Assembly (NCBI GenBank): GCA_026214975.1
Contig: CM047808.1
Coordinates: 64,258,583-64,322,582 of the forward strand
Direction: 5' to 3'
Origin: Gentiana macrophylla
Lineage: Eukaryota; Streptophyta; Magnoliopsida; Gentianales; Gentianaceae
DNA: 64,000 nt
The notes under the pieces were generated by a model. It was not told the origin of the DNA, made no database searches, and worked only from the letters and a program-made list of their open reading frames with translations. Within the stretch, counting starts at the first letter, position 1; every line of letters begins with the position of its first letter. Positions 31,990 through 42,166 of the stretch are shown here, piece after piece. A program made the position numbers and the translations under genes.

Positions 31990-32376
31990 AATCAGCAGTG
32001 TTTCTCGAGGCTATGATGAGACCAATCAACAACATACATGTTCTGTTGTCTTCTACCAGCAAGTACAACTTGATCACCTCTTTCACCAATGACAATATAG
32101 TTATTTTTGTCAAAAGTGACCTTGTATCCCTTGTCACAAAATTATCCAGTGCTCAGCAAGTTGTAGTCCAGTCCTTCCACATATGCAACATTCTTGATTG
32201 TAAGTCCATTCCTCACAAGTGTGCCATATCCTCTTGTATATCCAGGTGTATTCTTGTTGCCAAAATTCACCCTTGGACCATCTTTTGCCACAAAGTTTGT
32301 TAAATAAGTGCTTATTCTTTGTCATGTGTGCGGAACATCCACTTTGTCAAAGTACCGGACACCCTACAAAACAAAG
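31990..32376 (-). pseudogene. A protease, active-site frame broken
   Basis: The minus strand encodes sequence parallel to C's protease: a cysteine/histidine/methionine block after the active site, then RGYGTLVRNGLTIKNVAYVEGLDYNLLS. Where C has a clean Asp-Ser-Gly (54578-54620), A has two extra A residues (TTTGACAAAGTGGATG), which shift the frame inside the DSG codons. This single indel inactivates the enzyme as assembled. Confidence 0.7.
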
Positions 32377-33546
32377 TTAATGCATTTTAGGTACCCAAAC
32401 CTGTTTGGGTCCATAGTGGTCAGTGGTAAGCATGACCCTTGGCATGTCTCCATAAGGTCTTCTCCTGAATGTGTCATACATTGGTTCATACTTTGGTTCA
32501 TACATGTATTCCACACATCCATAAGTTCTAACAGTAGGTTTTTTACGAATCATATATGTTTTCTGGCCTTTTGGTTTGTAATGCTGTTTGAAGTGATTCT
32601 TGGTGTTAGAAGCATTAGCATAACCATTAGTTTGCTGTCTGTTAGGAACAGCCCTGTAATATGGAGTCTGCTGAGGTCTTGTATAAGTCCTCTGCTGATC
32701 CCATTGTCTAGGTTTTACCCTAGCAGCATGGTTATACTTACTGTTTCTAGCATTAGATGCAGGAGTATTCCAATCATCATCAGTAGGGAACAGTCTACCT
32801 TTCCCCCTGAGATAAGTATCCCTTGAATGGTTAACATTTTTGGGTTTAGGATTCTTATCCTTGGAATATTTCTGTCTCTTACCCTTCTGTGGTCCAGCAG
32901 ACTTGGTAGCAGGTCTGCTATCAGCAGGCTTAGAAGGCACAGCAGTCCTATTTTTAGATTTACTCTTTTTATTAGGAGCTGTTGACTTCTTTGACTTCTG
33001 ATTTTGCTTCTTTGAAGCATTCTCATTGGATTTTACTGCCTCAGCAACCTTACTGGGAGTTGGATCTAGTGCAGGTACAAACTTAGGACCAATTCTGGTA
33101 CTAGGTTCAGTAACCTTACTGGATCCACTCTTGTTAGATTGTTGTGTTCCAAATCCAAGCCCTGTTCTATCTCCATAAGGCTTTCCTGATTTGTATGCAG
33201 TAGTGGAACAAGATGGTTCAGCAGATTCAGAGGCTGCTGGATGTTCAGCAGACTTATGCTGATTCTGTCCAACATCTTTTTCCTTACCTTTGAGAACCCT
33301 TAATTCAGCTTTCAATCTTCCAACTTCCAATTCAAGAGCTTCTTTTTCAGCCTTCACAATCTCATAACCAGATTGTATTATCCTCAGTTGATTAAGGATG
33401 GCATCCAAAGTCTCATTGTTGTCAGAATTTCTAGGATTTGAACCACAAGTTGATTCACAATCACTTCCAGCAGGAGTATTGATAGATACAGTGTTGTATA
33501 CCTCCTCAGTTTCATCCATATTGGCCATCAAAGCATAATCCTCCAT
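32377..33546 (-). CDS. A gag-pol linker, coiled coil and basic region (389 codons open)
   Basis: The segment between the zinc knuckle and protease. The N-terminal third is a heptad-rich coiled coil (LNQLRIIQSGYEIVKAEKEALELEVGRLKAEL). The rest is low-complexity, rich in Ser, Lys and Pro with several Ala-Glu-Ser repeats, then basic, then Tyr/Pro-rich up to WVPKMH. C has the same coiled coil at 45240-45390 in decayed form. Extended linkers of this kind are typical of SIRE-type elements. It is part of gag-pol, not an independent gene. Confidence 0.7.
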   Translation of the reverse strand: MEDYALMANMDETEEVYNTVSINTPAGSDCESTCGSNPRNSDNNETLDAILNQLRIIQSGYEIVKAEKEALELEVGRLKAELRVLKGKEKDVGQNQHKSAEHPAASESAEPSCSTTAYKSGKPYGDRTGLGFGTQQSNKSGSSKVTEPSTRIGPKFVPALDPTPSKVAEAVKSNENASKKQNQKSKKSTAPNKKSKSKNRTAVPSKPADSRPATKSAGPQKGKRQKYSKDKNPKPKNVNHSRDTYLRGKGRLFPTDDDWNTPASNARNSKYNHAARVKPRQWDQQRTYTRPQQTPYYRAVPNRQQTNGYANASNTKNHFKQHYKPKGQKTYMIRKKPTVRTYGCVEYMYEPKYEPMYDTFRRRPYGDMPRVMLTTDHYGPKQVWVPKMH

Positions 33547-33616
33547 GTCAAGAACTTGGTCTTTGTGTCATCGACTCATTTCCTTTTTTTGATTCAACTT
33601 CATACCCGATTCATCT

Positions 33617-33937
33617 TCAACAACCATAGCCTTCTTGCCATGTCTTCTTTGTTGACTTTTGGTCTTGATGAGTGCGGACAATCAGTCTAAAATGTCCAGG
33701 CTTCTTGCAGTTGAAACAAAGATAATCGAGTTCCTTGCCTTGTTTTAACTCGGGCGATCGGAGTTTGAAGGGTCCTGGTTTCTTGCAATGAAAGCACAGA
33801 TAGTCATTATCTTTCTTTGGTTCTTCTTTCCTTCTTTCAAGAGGGCCTCTTTGTGAAATTTCTTGAAGGGCCTTTCCGGTCTTCATCATTCGATTTTCTT
33901 GCTCAAGTAGGGCAATCTGCTCTTGCATCTCATCCAC
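33617..33937 (-). pseudogene. A gag zinc-knuckle region, duplicated knuckle
   Basis: Two adjacent knuckles begin with DYLCFHCKKPG and DYLCFNCKKPG about 31 residues apart. The first has lost its His (GPF instead of GHF) and last Cys. The second keeps C, C and H, but the last Cys lies out of frame one base away. C has only one knuckle at the same place (44965-45020). Nucleocapsid function should be lost as assembled. Confidence 0.7.
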
Positions 33938-34040
33938 AGATCATCCACGTCACGATGTTTCTTCTTGATGTGAAGCAGCCAATGCAAGTGGTCTTTGGCT
34001 CTTCTTTTTCGATCTCGAGAACAAGCTTTTTGCTAAATTC

Positions 34041-34315
34041 CTAAGCCTTGAGATCTGAAAACAATTTGAAGGTGTCTTCTTCATGCAACTTTCTCATTTC
34101 TTCAATTGCAGTCACCTTCATTTTCCAAACAACTTTTGCAGGTAGAGCTTCCAAGATTTTGGTGTTTATTTCCTCTTTTGAATAACTTACACTCAGCAGG
34201 GTAAGTTCATCCAGGATTGCATTGAATCTAGACTCCATTTGCTCAATGGTTTTATTTGGCAGCATTTTGAACTTTTGAAACCTCTTTCCGGCCACACTGA
34301 TTTTGTTCTTCTTTA
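34041..34315 (-). pseudogene. A gag, part 2 (after MITE)
   Basis: It encodes LKKNKISVAGKRFQKF, TIEQMESRFNAILDEL and EDTFKLFSDLKA, closely parallel to C's gag at 44460-44740. The frame joins exactly to part 1 when the MITE and one TTA/TAA copy are removed. A frame break follows before the zinc knuckles. Confidence 0.8.
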
Positions 34316-34599
34316 GGGCACTTGCATCAGTGTCTCTGAATAGAGTCTCTACTTTACAGACTCCAACATCATTTACAGAATATCTACACATAGTCACCTG
34401 TACCAGAATCTCTACCGTACTACAATAATAAAGTAACTATAAACCAAAATAATTATGATATATTTACAAAAACAAATACAAATATAAATAATTTATTGTC
34501 TATTATTATAGTGATAAATATTATCTTGTATGGATATTCAAAATATGTATTGAAGATCTTATTAATGAAATATTTGTAGAAAGCATTTTTGTGACTCAA

Positions 34600-34654
<55 letters not shown>

Positions 34655-34844
34655 GTTAGAAATAGCAAAAACTTGAATCTGTAAAAAAAATCAGATTGCG
34701 GTAGATATAGCGTATGATGTCCAATTTTGAGCAGAATCTGTTGAATAGAGATCATGTATACAGATTCTGATGCAGCACATTTAGTTGGATCTGGAGCTGT
34801 ATATACATATTTACCACTTTTTACAGATTCTAATGCAAGTGCTC
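34316..34844 (-). mobile_element. Tourist-like MITE (PIF/Harbinger type) in gag of A
   Basis: 529 bp flanked by TTA on both sides (34313-34315 and 34845-34847). The ends are inverted: GGGCACTTGCATCAGTG at the left, and GAGCACTTGCATTAGAA read inward from the right. A 3-bp TTA/TAA TSD is the PIF/Harbinger signature. It has no transposase. Removing it restores the gag frame, which homologous C gag (44430-44500) confirms. It contains a 52-bp TA microsatellite at 34601-34652 and scattered CAGAATCTG-type subterminal motifs. The apparent 250-codon ORF across it is an artefact. Confidence 0.9.
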
Positions 34845-34847
34845 TTA

Positions 34848-35205
34848 TTGCATCAGTGCCTTCACAGATCAAGTGAATCTTGTCCCAAAGTTCCTTTGCA
34901 GTCTTGCAATCTTTAACCTTCATGTACATATTGCTATCCAAGGTTCTGTAAATGATATCAATAGCAATGTTGTTGAGGTTTGCTCTTTTTCTATCTTCTG
35001 CATTCCATTCTCTTTTTGGTTTAGGAATGTACTCAGTTGTATCACCCACTGTTACTGCCTTGGTAATCTCCAGTGGTCCATCAGTTAGTACATCCATCAT
35101 CTCATCATGAGTAGCAGCAAGGTAAGCCTGCATTCGACGTTTATACTCATCAAATCTATCAAGAGAACACATCAGCATAGTTCTAGCATACTGGGTGTTG
35201 TCCAT
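34848..35205 (-). pseudogene. A gag, part 1 (N-terminus)
   Basis: It starts at Met 35205 and runs open to the MITE. It contains LDRFDEYKRRMQAYLAATHDEMMDVLTDGP and DRKRANLNNIAIDIIYRTLDSNMYMKVKDCKTAKELWDKI, a copia gag of the DUF4219/UBN2 type. The counterpart in C is at 44103-44417. The start lies about 100 bp inside the 5' LTR junction, as expected. Confidence 0.85.
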
Positions 35206-35296
35206 GATGCAAGTCTTTGAAAATCAGTAACTTGAAAGAAAGTTTTAAAGAATTTTCACAAGCACAACAAGTAGGATTACTTCAGAATAGAAGCAC

Positions 35297-35310
35297 TGCT
35301 CCGATACCAA
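35297..35310 (-). other. Primer-binding site of A
   Basis: The plus strand reads CTGCTCCGATACCA before the LTR start; the complement TGGTATCGGAGCAG is the initiator Met tRNA-type primer with one difference (CGG for CAG) from the standard. Confidence 0.85.
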
Positions 35311-35311
35311 T

Positions 35312-37009
35312 TGTTGGTCCCATGAAAAGGCTTTGGTTAAGTTTAGAGGGGGGTGAATAAACTTAACACTTAAAACTTTTGGAGTTAACAAATTCTGCAA
35401 CCAGAAGACTGCGATGATACTTGATGGTCTGCTTTGAGACCTCGATGAGCTCTGGCCGATAAAAAGTAGTTCATCGACAGCGATTCTTTGAATTTGTGCG
35501 TGGAATTGTATCAAAATTAAGCCTTAATACTTGTTGTTAAATATGATATCGAGTATTAGATACTCAGTAGTGCAAGTGTGTGATTTCAGTTGCTAGATTC
35601 AGTAGATTGATGTGTGTAATAAACTAAGTGCGAGAATATAAATCTTTGAAAGTAAATAGCCAGATTTTATAGTGGTTCAGGTGGTGTAATCTGTGAGTCC
35701 ACTCTTCTCTGTGATGTTGGAGGAAATTCACTAGAGATCTTCGATGTAGCTTTTACAAAGATTCCTAAGGTTGCTTGTCCTTCACCAATAACTATGGCTT
35801 CACAAAGCGAAAATCGGGAGCAGTAGGATTGTTGCTCCCGAGTCTTCCACTTGGTCCTTGAAGGGTAGGATTGCCTCTTCACCACTCCACCACAAACAAC
35901 GATCTTTCACACCAACAGATGCTTCTTTGTCTTCAAGAGTTCTTTATAAAATAAAGATTGAATCAAGTGATTCGATGCAAAGCGACTTGATTAGGATGAT
36001 ATAATCAGCAGCTTGCAGTCTTCAAGTGTTTGATCTTGATGTAGGTTGAATACAGAATGCACTTGAAGAAATTCACTAGATCAACAACCTTATGCTCGAT
36101 AAGTTCAAGAGGTGTTTTTCAAAGACAAGATATTAACACTTAAAGTTTATCCCAAAATTCATCATCTATTTTCTGAGTTGAGAGTCCTCTATTTATAGGC
36201 AGGAATGCATGTGACTTATATTTGAAATTCAAATGTAACCGTTCCTTGTTTTTGTCCCATCTGATTTGCATTCTGTCACTATTCATAGGACTGACACTGT
36301 CATAATTCCTTTTTGAAATGCGATGCGATCATCCACCCTTTGACTTGTGTCCATTGGATAAAGTCCTGAATCATCCCAACGCTCTTTTAATCCTAACCAC
36401 TGATTTGTTTGATCAAATCAGACGTAGTTGGTTGTCCTTATCCATGTAATCTTCCAAGATAATCTTGAATTAATCGAGGTATATATCGCGAGTTCATCGA
36501 TCTCATCAAGTACCAATCGATCTTGATCATCATATTTCTGTATATAAAATATAATGCAGCTGATTTCTTTTATATAACTTTTATTTGTGAAGTTAGATTA
36601 CACCATTTTAATTATAACTAAGTTCCAAACATCATCCAACTTATGGAACTTAGACCTTCTACACAAGGTATATGTAATCAGTTTAGGTCATCACAGACTT
36701 GCCTAAATTCTGATTCCATATCCTTGACTTTAAATACTAAGTTTGATCCCTTAGCCTTCATTTACTGAGTTTGAACCCTCAGCCTTCAGTCTTCAGCAGG
36801 TTCAAGACTAGTCTACTGACCTATCTACCCTATTGACCTAGACCAGTCTGCTGATATCAATCAGCAGCCCTTTACAGTGCATGTTTGATCAAACCTATTT
36901 ATGAATCAAACTCTAATAAACCTATACATTTGATCTAGACATCTTTTTGCCTTTGCACTATAACAGCTAGTATGGCACTCATCATCAAAATTAAGAAATA
37001 AGTCCAACA
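35312..37009 (-). repeat. 5' LTR of A
   Basis: 1,698 bp aligned with 22737-24436. TATA complement at 36190-36197. Many differences from the 3' LTR cluster where the other copy has CAG or CTG (for example around 35400-35480, 35815-36130 and 36480-36530), while intervening stretches are nearly identical. Confidence 0.9.
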
Positions 37010-37830
37010 CCAGTTAAGACAGTTCCTTCGGATACTGAAAGTCAATCTCTCAATCGATCCATGTATCTACAAGGTGTATTCCATGCTTATTTAGGTGTTC
37101 GCCACATTACTGTTGTGTTTGCACCACCTTACTACCTTATTTTGGAGTCCTTCTAACGTTGATGGTTGCCGCCGATTTTTCTGCAACCCATAATGATTCT
37201 TGAATTTGATTCTTTTTGTTACCATTACTCACTCTCCCACTTCTTTTATCACTCACTATGCATTGAGGACAATGCAAGTTCGTTGTGAGGAGTGAATTGT
37301 CGTTGATCGATCAATTCTTTCTTTGCTTAGTTTTCAATCAGATTAAAACCTTAGTTTTTATATTTCTCAATTTTTGACAAGTAGTGTACATACTTTGTGC
37401 AAATGATACAGTTTAAAATTACTCGATTTAGTACACTGCTTAACTGTGTTTAATTCATGTAAATTATAGTTGCATTCAATTCTCAAATTTGTTCTGTAAC
37501 ATGAACACATGCACACATATAATCGCAATCCAATGATTATGAATAATCTTGTGTTCAATCATGCAACTTGCTTCCAAGAAACTAGAACTTAGTTTGTATA
37601 TCCTTTTGAGACTAAATAAAAATGTCTTTTGATTCAGAAATAGAGATGATGATCATAGGACCTTCTTAGACTCAACCATGGTCAAATAAGCCTTGTCGTA
37701 CATATTTTATCCTCAGATCCGCATCTTAGAATTATAGAGTTGTGAGACCCCACTCAAACTAGACAATTGTTTTTAGCACATAATTTCTTGAACCCTTAGC
37801 CTAATTTTGGTCTAAATTCCCTTTGATGTC
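37010..37830 (+). mobile_element. Remnant M, right part
   Basis: The M frame continues for about 60 codons (SQSLNRSMYLQGVFHAYLG, HITVVFAPPYY) to a stop near 37156. Around 37258 the phrase GCATTGAGGACAATGCA appears; B has nearly the same phrase at 51428, downstream of its ORF3, and it is common in the 3' region of Athila elements. The rest (37280-37830) is AT-rich and non-coding. D's LTR begins at 37831 with no polypurine tract before it, so D is treated as a separate insertion. Confidence 0.5.
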
Positions 37831-40635
37831 TGATAACACCGTGTTTTGTACCTTAAACTGTTAGAAACACTATATTTTGGTTTGATGATGACCATACTAG
37901 CTGAAATAACAAGCTTGATATAAGTTAGAATTGCATGTATAAGCTTTATTTAGATGTGTGGAATAAGTTGATCAGACTAAGCACTGTAATGGTATTCTAG
38001 AAGGCCAAATCAGTGAAGATAGAAGACCAGCTACGTGAGAAGGCTGAGGATCCAGACTCAATGAAGTAAAGACCTATAGACTAACTTACAATGAAGAAAG
38101 TCTGTGATGACCTTCGGTAAGTCTAAGATATCAGATAAGTGATGAAATCTAATTTTCTTTAAAGATGATGTACACTAAACTCACCCAAAATAAGGGTCAG
38201 TGAAGAAAATGTATATTGGATGAATAAATCCAGCAGAGAAAAAATAACATAGTAGAAACAGCTAAGTGATCAAGAATCTGTTAACTGAAAAAGAAGTTAC
38301 TTAATAGCTAAGTGAAATGGTAACATCACGATGAAATAAGCAGAGTTAAAAGATCAACAAATTAGTGAATCCAGAAACAGCCAAGTAAAGGAGAGTCTGT
38401 TGATTCTTTTGCCTATCAATACGAATTATAAAACGTGATGAATATGGAAGTAAGTCATTTATTGCAGAATCCATCAGGAAAGGATCTTATGATAAACGTT
38501 GGAATAAAACCTTGATCATGCAAATCAAGAAGGATCAAATCTAAGAGAAATTAAGGATTATTCTCCACATGAATTAGCAAACGGACGGAAATTGAAATTC
38601 CAAGAAAAAATTTCAATGAATAGAAGGCATTTATTGAGGGGCAAAAATAATGAAGTATCTTAAGACAATCTTATGTTCTATAACTCTGTGAAATCTAAAC
38701 CTTCAAATTCTTGATCTTTAAAGAAATATTCGGAAATTCAAGTTTAGAAGTATTCAGATCTTCATTAAAAATATCCAAGTCTGAACTTGATCAGTTCTAT
38801 GAATTCCTAAAATTCACCTATCCCTCAAGCAACTGAATCAGAGGAATCTGTGAATGACTTATGATTATTATGATAGGTGCTGAAGGTTCAATTCTAAAGG
38901 AGCAGTGTGAAAGCTTAATTACATAAGGATTTGTTGTCAAGGAGTGATAGCTTGTAGATTGTGAAGCTTGTGTAGCCAAGGACAATCAAACTATTGTAGT
39001 GGTTAAAAACAGTAGTGAATTCTTCCAATCATCACAGGAAAGAGTCGATTAAGGGATTACAACACCCTGAACCACTATAAGTGTTTTGTGACATTTACTT
39101 TCTGCATTTTATTTAGGGCATTTACTTTTTGTCAATTACCGGTTTGTGTGTGTTTATATTTACTTTGAAGAATTTATTTAAGAAGGGTTTATTCCACTGC
39201 ACAAAAACTCTTCCACAAGGGAAAGTTTCTAAACTCCTACTAGAGTCATTCACCCTTACCCCTCTGACTCTATTTTCACCCTTCTCTTGGACCAACATAA
39301 AATATGCCTTTATTTTCCCCGAATTGTGCTCAATTGATGAGAGATATTTGGTTATTCTATGAAATATGTGTAGATTGCTTAGCGCTTGTTCCCTGGTCGT
39401 TAATTCTGCCTTTACATATTTATTCCAAAATTTGGTGTTGTTCTTCCTCATTTCCTGTGCTTTTAAGGTATGCCGTAATCTAGAGCAATAGGGATGAATG
39501 TGAGTTGTAAAGATTCATTGGGCCAAGACAAGAAAGTCCAAGAAGAAGTCTCTTTGGGATTACGAGGCGAAGCCAGCCCGAAATTGGGAGGCCCACTCAG
39601 AATCGCAACACTTTGGAAACACGAACCTGAGCAGCCGCATAGCATAAAGTCGGTTAGGGTTTAAAGCACCTAGGTCGGTTTACAGTGCCTATAAATAGCC
39701 TGTACCAGCCATATTGTAACATGTACTTAAATTATTATTTAGTTTTATGAAATAAAATAGTTTCTTGGTTATTGCTTTGAGTTTTTCTTGGTTTCCTTCC
39801 CCAAGCCATCAACTAGCTTGAGTTGATCAAGCTAGATCTCCGTAGTTGAAGGTATGAATCTTTGAACGTTCCTTTATATTTTATTATGGTTGATTAGTAT
39901 TATTTAACGTGATGTAATTAATCTGAATGTTTAAATAAACCATAATTCACCAGAATTAGTTAAAACTGCATTTTGAAATTCCATTAGCAGGAACCACCGT
40001 TCTGGCAATTGCAACGGTCTATATCGCAATTTCAAGGAAATTTTAGGTCACCCTATATCTGGAGATTCAGCATCAGCTACGTTGATCAACATGTTTGATT
40101 CACGATAGGTTAGATCTGGCCAGTCTACTTGTCGTATTTCAAAAATTAACATGAAGGACTTGCAAGGTGAAGTGTTAGTTACGACAAAGTCTGGATCAAT
40201 CCGTAGGAATGTGCTAGTCAGTGTCGATAGCTGCCTAAGGAGGTTGTCGGTCCTGAGCTAAATTTTTTAAGAACTTATTGCATGTGGGTTAATACAACAA
40301 ACGAAAGAGGTTAGCTGCACATAGATGTTTACTGTCCATTCCATGGAAGTAAATAAGGTTAGGAGATTGCTTCTGTAGCTAAAATGAATTAAAACACAAG
40401 TTCTGATTGAATCGGATAATTACAGGGAGAGTAAAAATAACGATTAATTACATTATGTTAGGAGATTCGTTTGGAGGAGGAACACCAATTTTATTTTCAT
40501 CTATGTTCTTAGTTAGATTGATATGTTTATCATGTGTGTTGCATTGTCTCTGTGTGATTGACCTGGTTTTGCCCTTGTTGTACTGCAATTGACCGAGTTT
40601 TCTTTATAGTATTACCGACCTCACGCGTGACATCA
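37831..40635 (+). mobile_element. D: Athila-like 5' LTR, split by solo LTR O
   Basis: It starts TGATAACACC and ends GTGACATCA, followed by a tRNA-Asp-type primer site. Without insertion O it is about 1.36 kb and matches LTR L (58799-60221, opposite strand), for example around 40145-40240 against 59230-59330. A telo-box TTAGGGTTT at 39654-39662 precedes TATAAATA at 39690-39697. A 3' LTR for D is not in the window. Confidence 0.8.
37859..39297 (+). mobile_element. Solo LTR O (SIRE-like copia) in D
   Basis: 1,439 bp from TGTTAGAAACAC to CTTGGACCAACA, the same termini as the LTR of C but clearly diverged. Flanks TAAAC and TAAAA form a near TSD. D's sequence continues on both sides, as confirmed by the uninterrupted homologue L. 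Confidence 0.8.
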
Positions 40636-40641
40636 TGTTAT

Positions 40642-40659
40642 TGGCGCCGTTTCCGGGGA
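40642..40659 (+). other. Primer-binding site of D
   Basis: TGGCGCCGTTTCCGGGGA. It differs by one base from the B site at 47548-47565, which is complementary to the 3' end of plant tRNA-Asp. Typical of Athila and Tat elements. Confidence 0.85.
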
Positions 40660-42166
40660 CTATGGTCAATGTTGATAATAAATTTAAGAACTCTGATTAA
40701 GAATTTTTGTTTTCAATTATTTATTTTACATTTCGAGTCTTGAGTCATATTTGCATAATCCTGTACTGTTTTACGATAAGAGCAAGGAAAACAAGCCTCA
40801 CAAATTGTGAGAGTCATCTCGCAAAAGCGATACCCTAGAAACTCACTTCTAATTGATTCCTCATGTTTTTGTGTGAATCCATTTTAGTTCGGGTTAGTAG
40901 GTCCGCAGCAGTTGGGTTTGAACGCAACTAAAGTTGAGGTTTGCTAACCGTGTTTTCTTTTGTTTCTTTTACAGGACGTGCTGGACACTTTTGATCTTCA
41001 TTTAGCCAGATTTTTGGTAGAAGATTTCAAACAAAGCATAATGCCTCCAAGAAGAACCCCATTCACTTTCTAGTCTTAGACGTTCCCGAAGATCCTAGTG
41101 AAAGTGTTCTACTTGGACGTCCATTTCTGGCTACTAGTAGAACCATTATGGACATGGATATTGGAAGCATAACACCAAGATCGAATAACGATGCCAAAAC
41201 CTTTGAGATCTTAGAGCCATTGCCAAATAGACCAGGAGGGTGCCGAGTGACCCCTAGTTCTGGAAATGAAAAGGGTACGAAATAGACGAGCCTCAATGGA
41301 GTGCGGAAAGAGGTAGTTGTGTTAGGAGTTGGAAAGCAGGAGTTCATGACAATTTAATTCAATAACAAGAGTATATGGACCACGACAATGTGCCACGGGA
41401 GGCAAATCGTCCAGATCTTTTAGAAATGGATAATGCCCACAACGCGCGGTGAAATCTTAGAATTAATGGACAACAAAGTGGAACCTTAGAATGTTAAAAG
41501 TCAAACTCAAAGTAGAAGAGGGAAGCCTAGTGCACTGGATAGGAGAGCCAAGCGTGTAAGGCAGAGAACTAGCGTTCCTACCAAGTAAGTCCAAGAAGGC
41601 GTCATCTTGGATAGTAAAGAAGAATTATTCTACTTCCTTGTCCTAAATAACCAACAAATAGTATGGATATGGAGAGAAGGAAGACATACTTCTATGAAAG
41701 CCACAAGAGTGCATGTTTTGTGGGTATAGGCCCAAGATATTGATTGAGTGAGAGTCAGAAGGAAGGTCGAGCTGGCGACTATTAACTCAGAACTATTTCT
41801 TATCCTTTAGATAGATCAAGACCAAGAAAAGTAACTAGAGAGGGAAACATACTTTTTTTCATCCTACCCTATCCAAAGGTCAAAAGTCGATGGATGGTGG
41901 GAAGGTTTTTTACTTGTTAACCAATTAGGTGAAGTAGGTTACGCTTGAGTCGGAGAAAATACAAAGATAATGGAAAAACACTTAAGGAAGAGTTAGTATG
42001 GGGTAGTGATTGTTAAGGATTCGATAATGGAGAAACCTGTATCGAGGCATGAATAAATTTGGGGAAAATTTCTCTCTCAGTTGAAAGGCCATCTTTGTAG
42101 TTGTGAGCAAGACTAGACCCAGATCCCGAGGTTTCAACACATTTTGGAACCCACCTCGCTATCACG
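40660..42166 (+). pseudogene. D internal region with a protease fragment
   Basis: Mostly decayed. One readable frame (about 41022-41284) gives VLLGRPFLATSRTIMDMDIG, the flap and C-terminal motif of Athila proteases. The catalytic Asp-Ser-Gly region is not found upstream, so gag and the protease start are deleted or unreadable. No RT or integrase precedes the insertion of C at 42167. The remaining sequence contains scattered purine-rich pieces without recognisable domains. Confidence 0.6.

Larger units (their letters stand above)
22737..37009 (-). mobile_element. Element A: 14.3-kb SIRE/Maximus-like Ty1-copia, minus strand
   Basis: Both LTRs (35312-37009 as 5' LTR, 22737-24436 as 3' LTR), the iMet-type primer site, gag, protease, integrase, RT, RNase H, a large third ORF and a polypurine tract are present in order. 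Flanks CCGGT (22732-22736) and CCAGT (37010-37014) form a TSD with one transition. The size, the 1.7-kb LTRs and the ORF after pol match SIRE/Maximus elements. The gene set is complete but broken by frameshifts, stops and a MITE in gag. Confidence 0.9.

Noticed and set aside
32308..32826. 172-codon plus-strand ORF
   Set aside because: It is antisense to the A gag-pol linker, whose protein matches the same region of C.
34453..35205. A 250-codon ORF beginning as gag
   Set aside because: The gag part ends at 34848; the rest is translation of the MITE and its TA microsatellite.
37831..37858. D as the 3' LTR of M
   Set aside because: No polypurine tract precedes 37831, and a primer site plus protease fragment follow the LTR, so it is a 5' LTR of another insertion.
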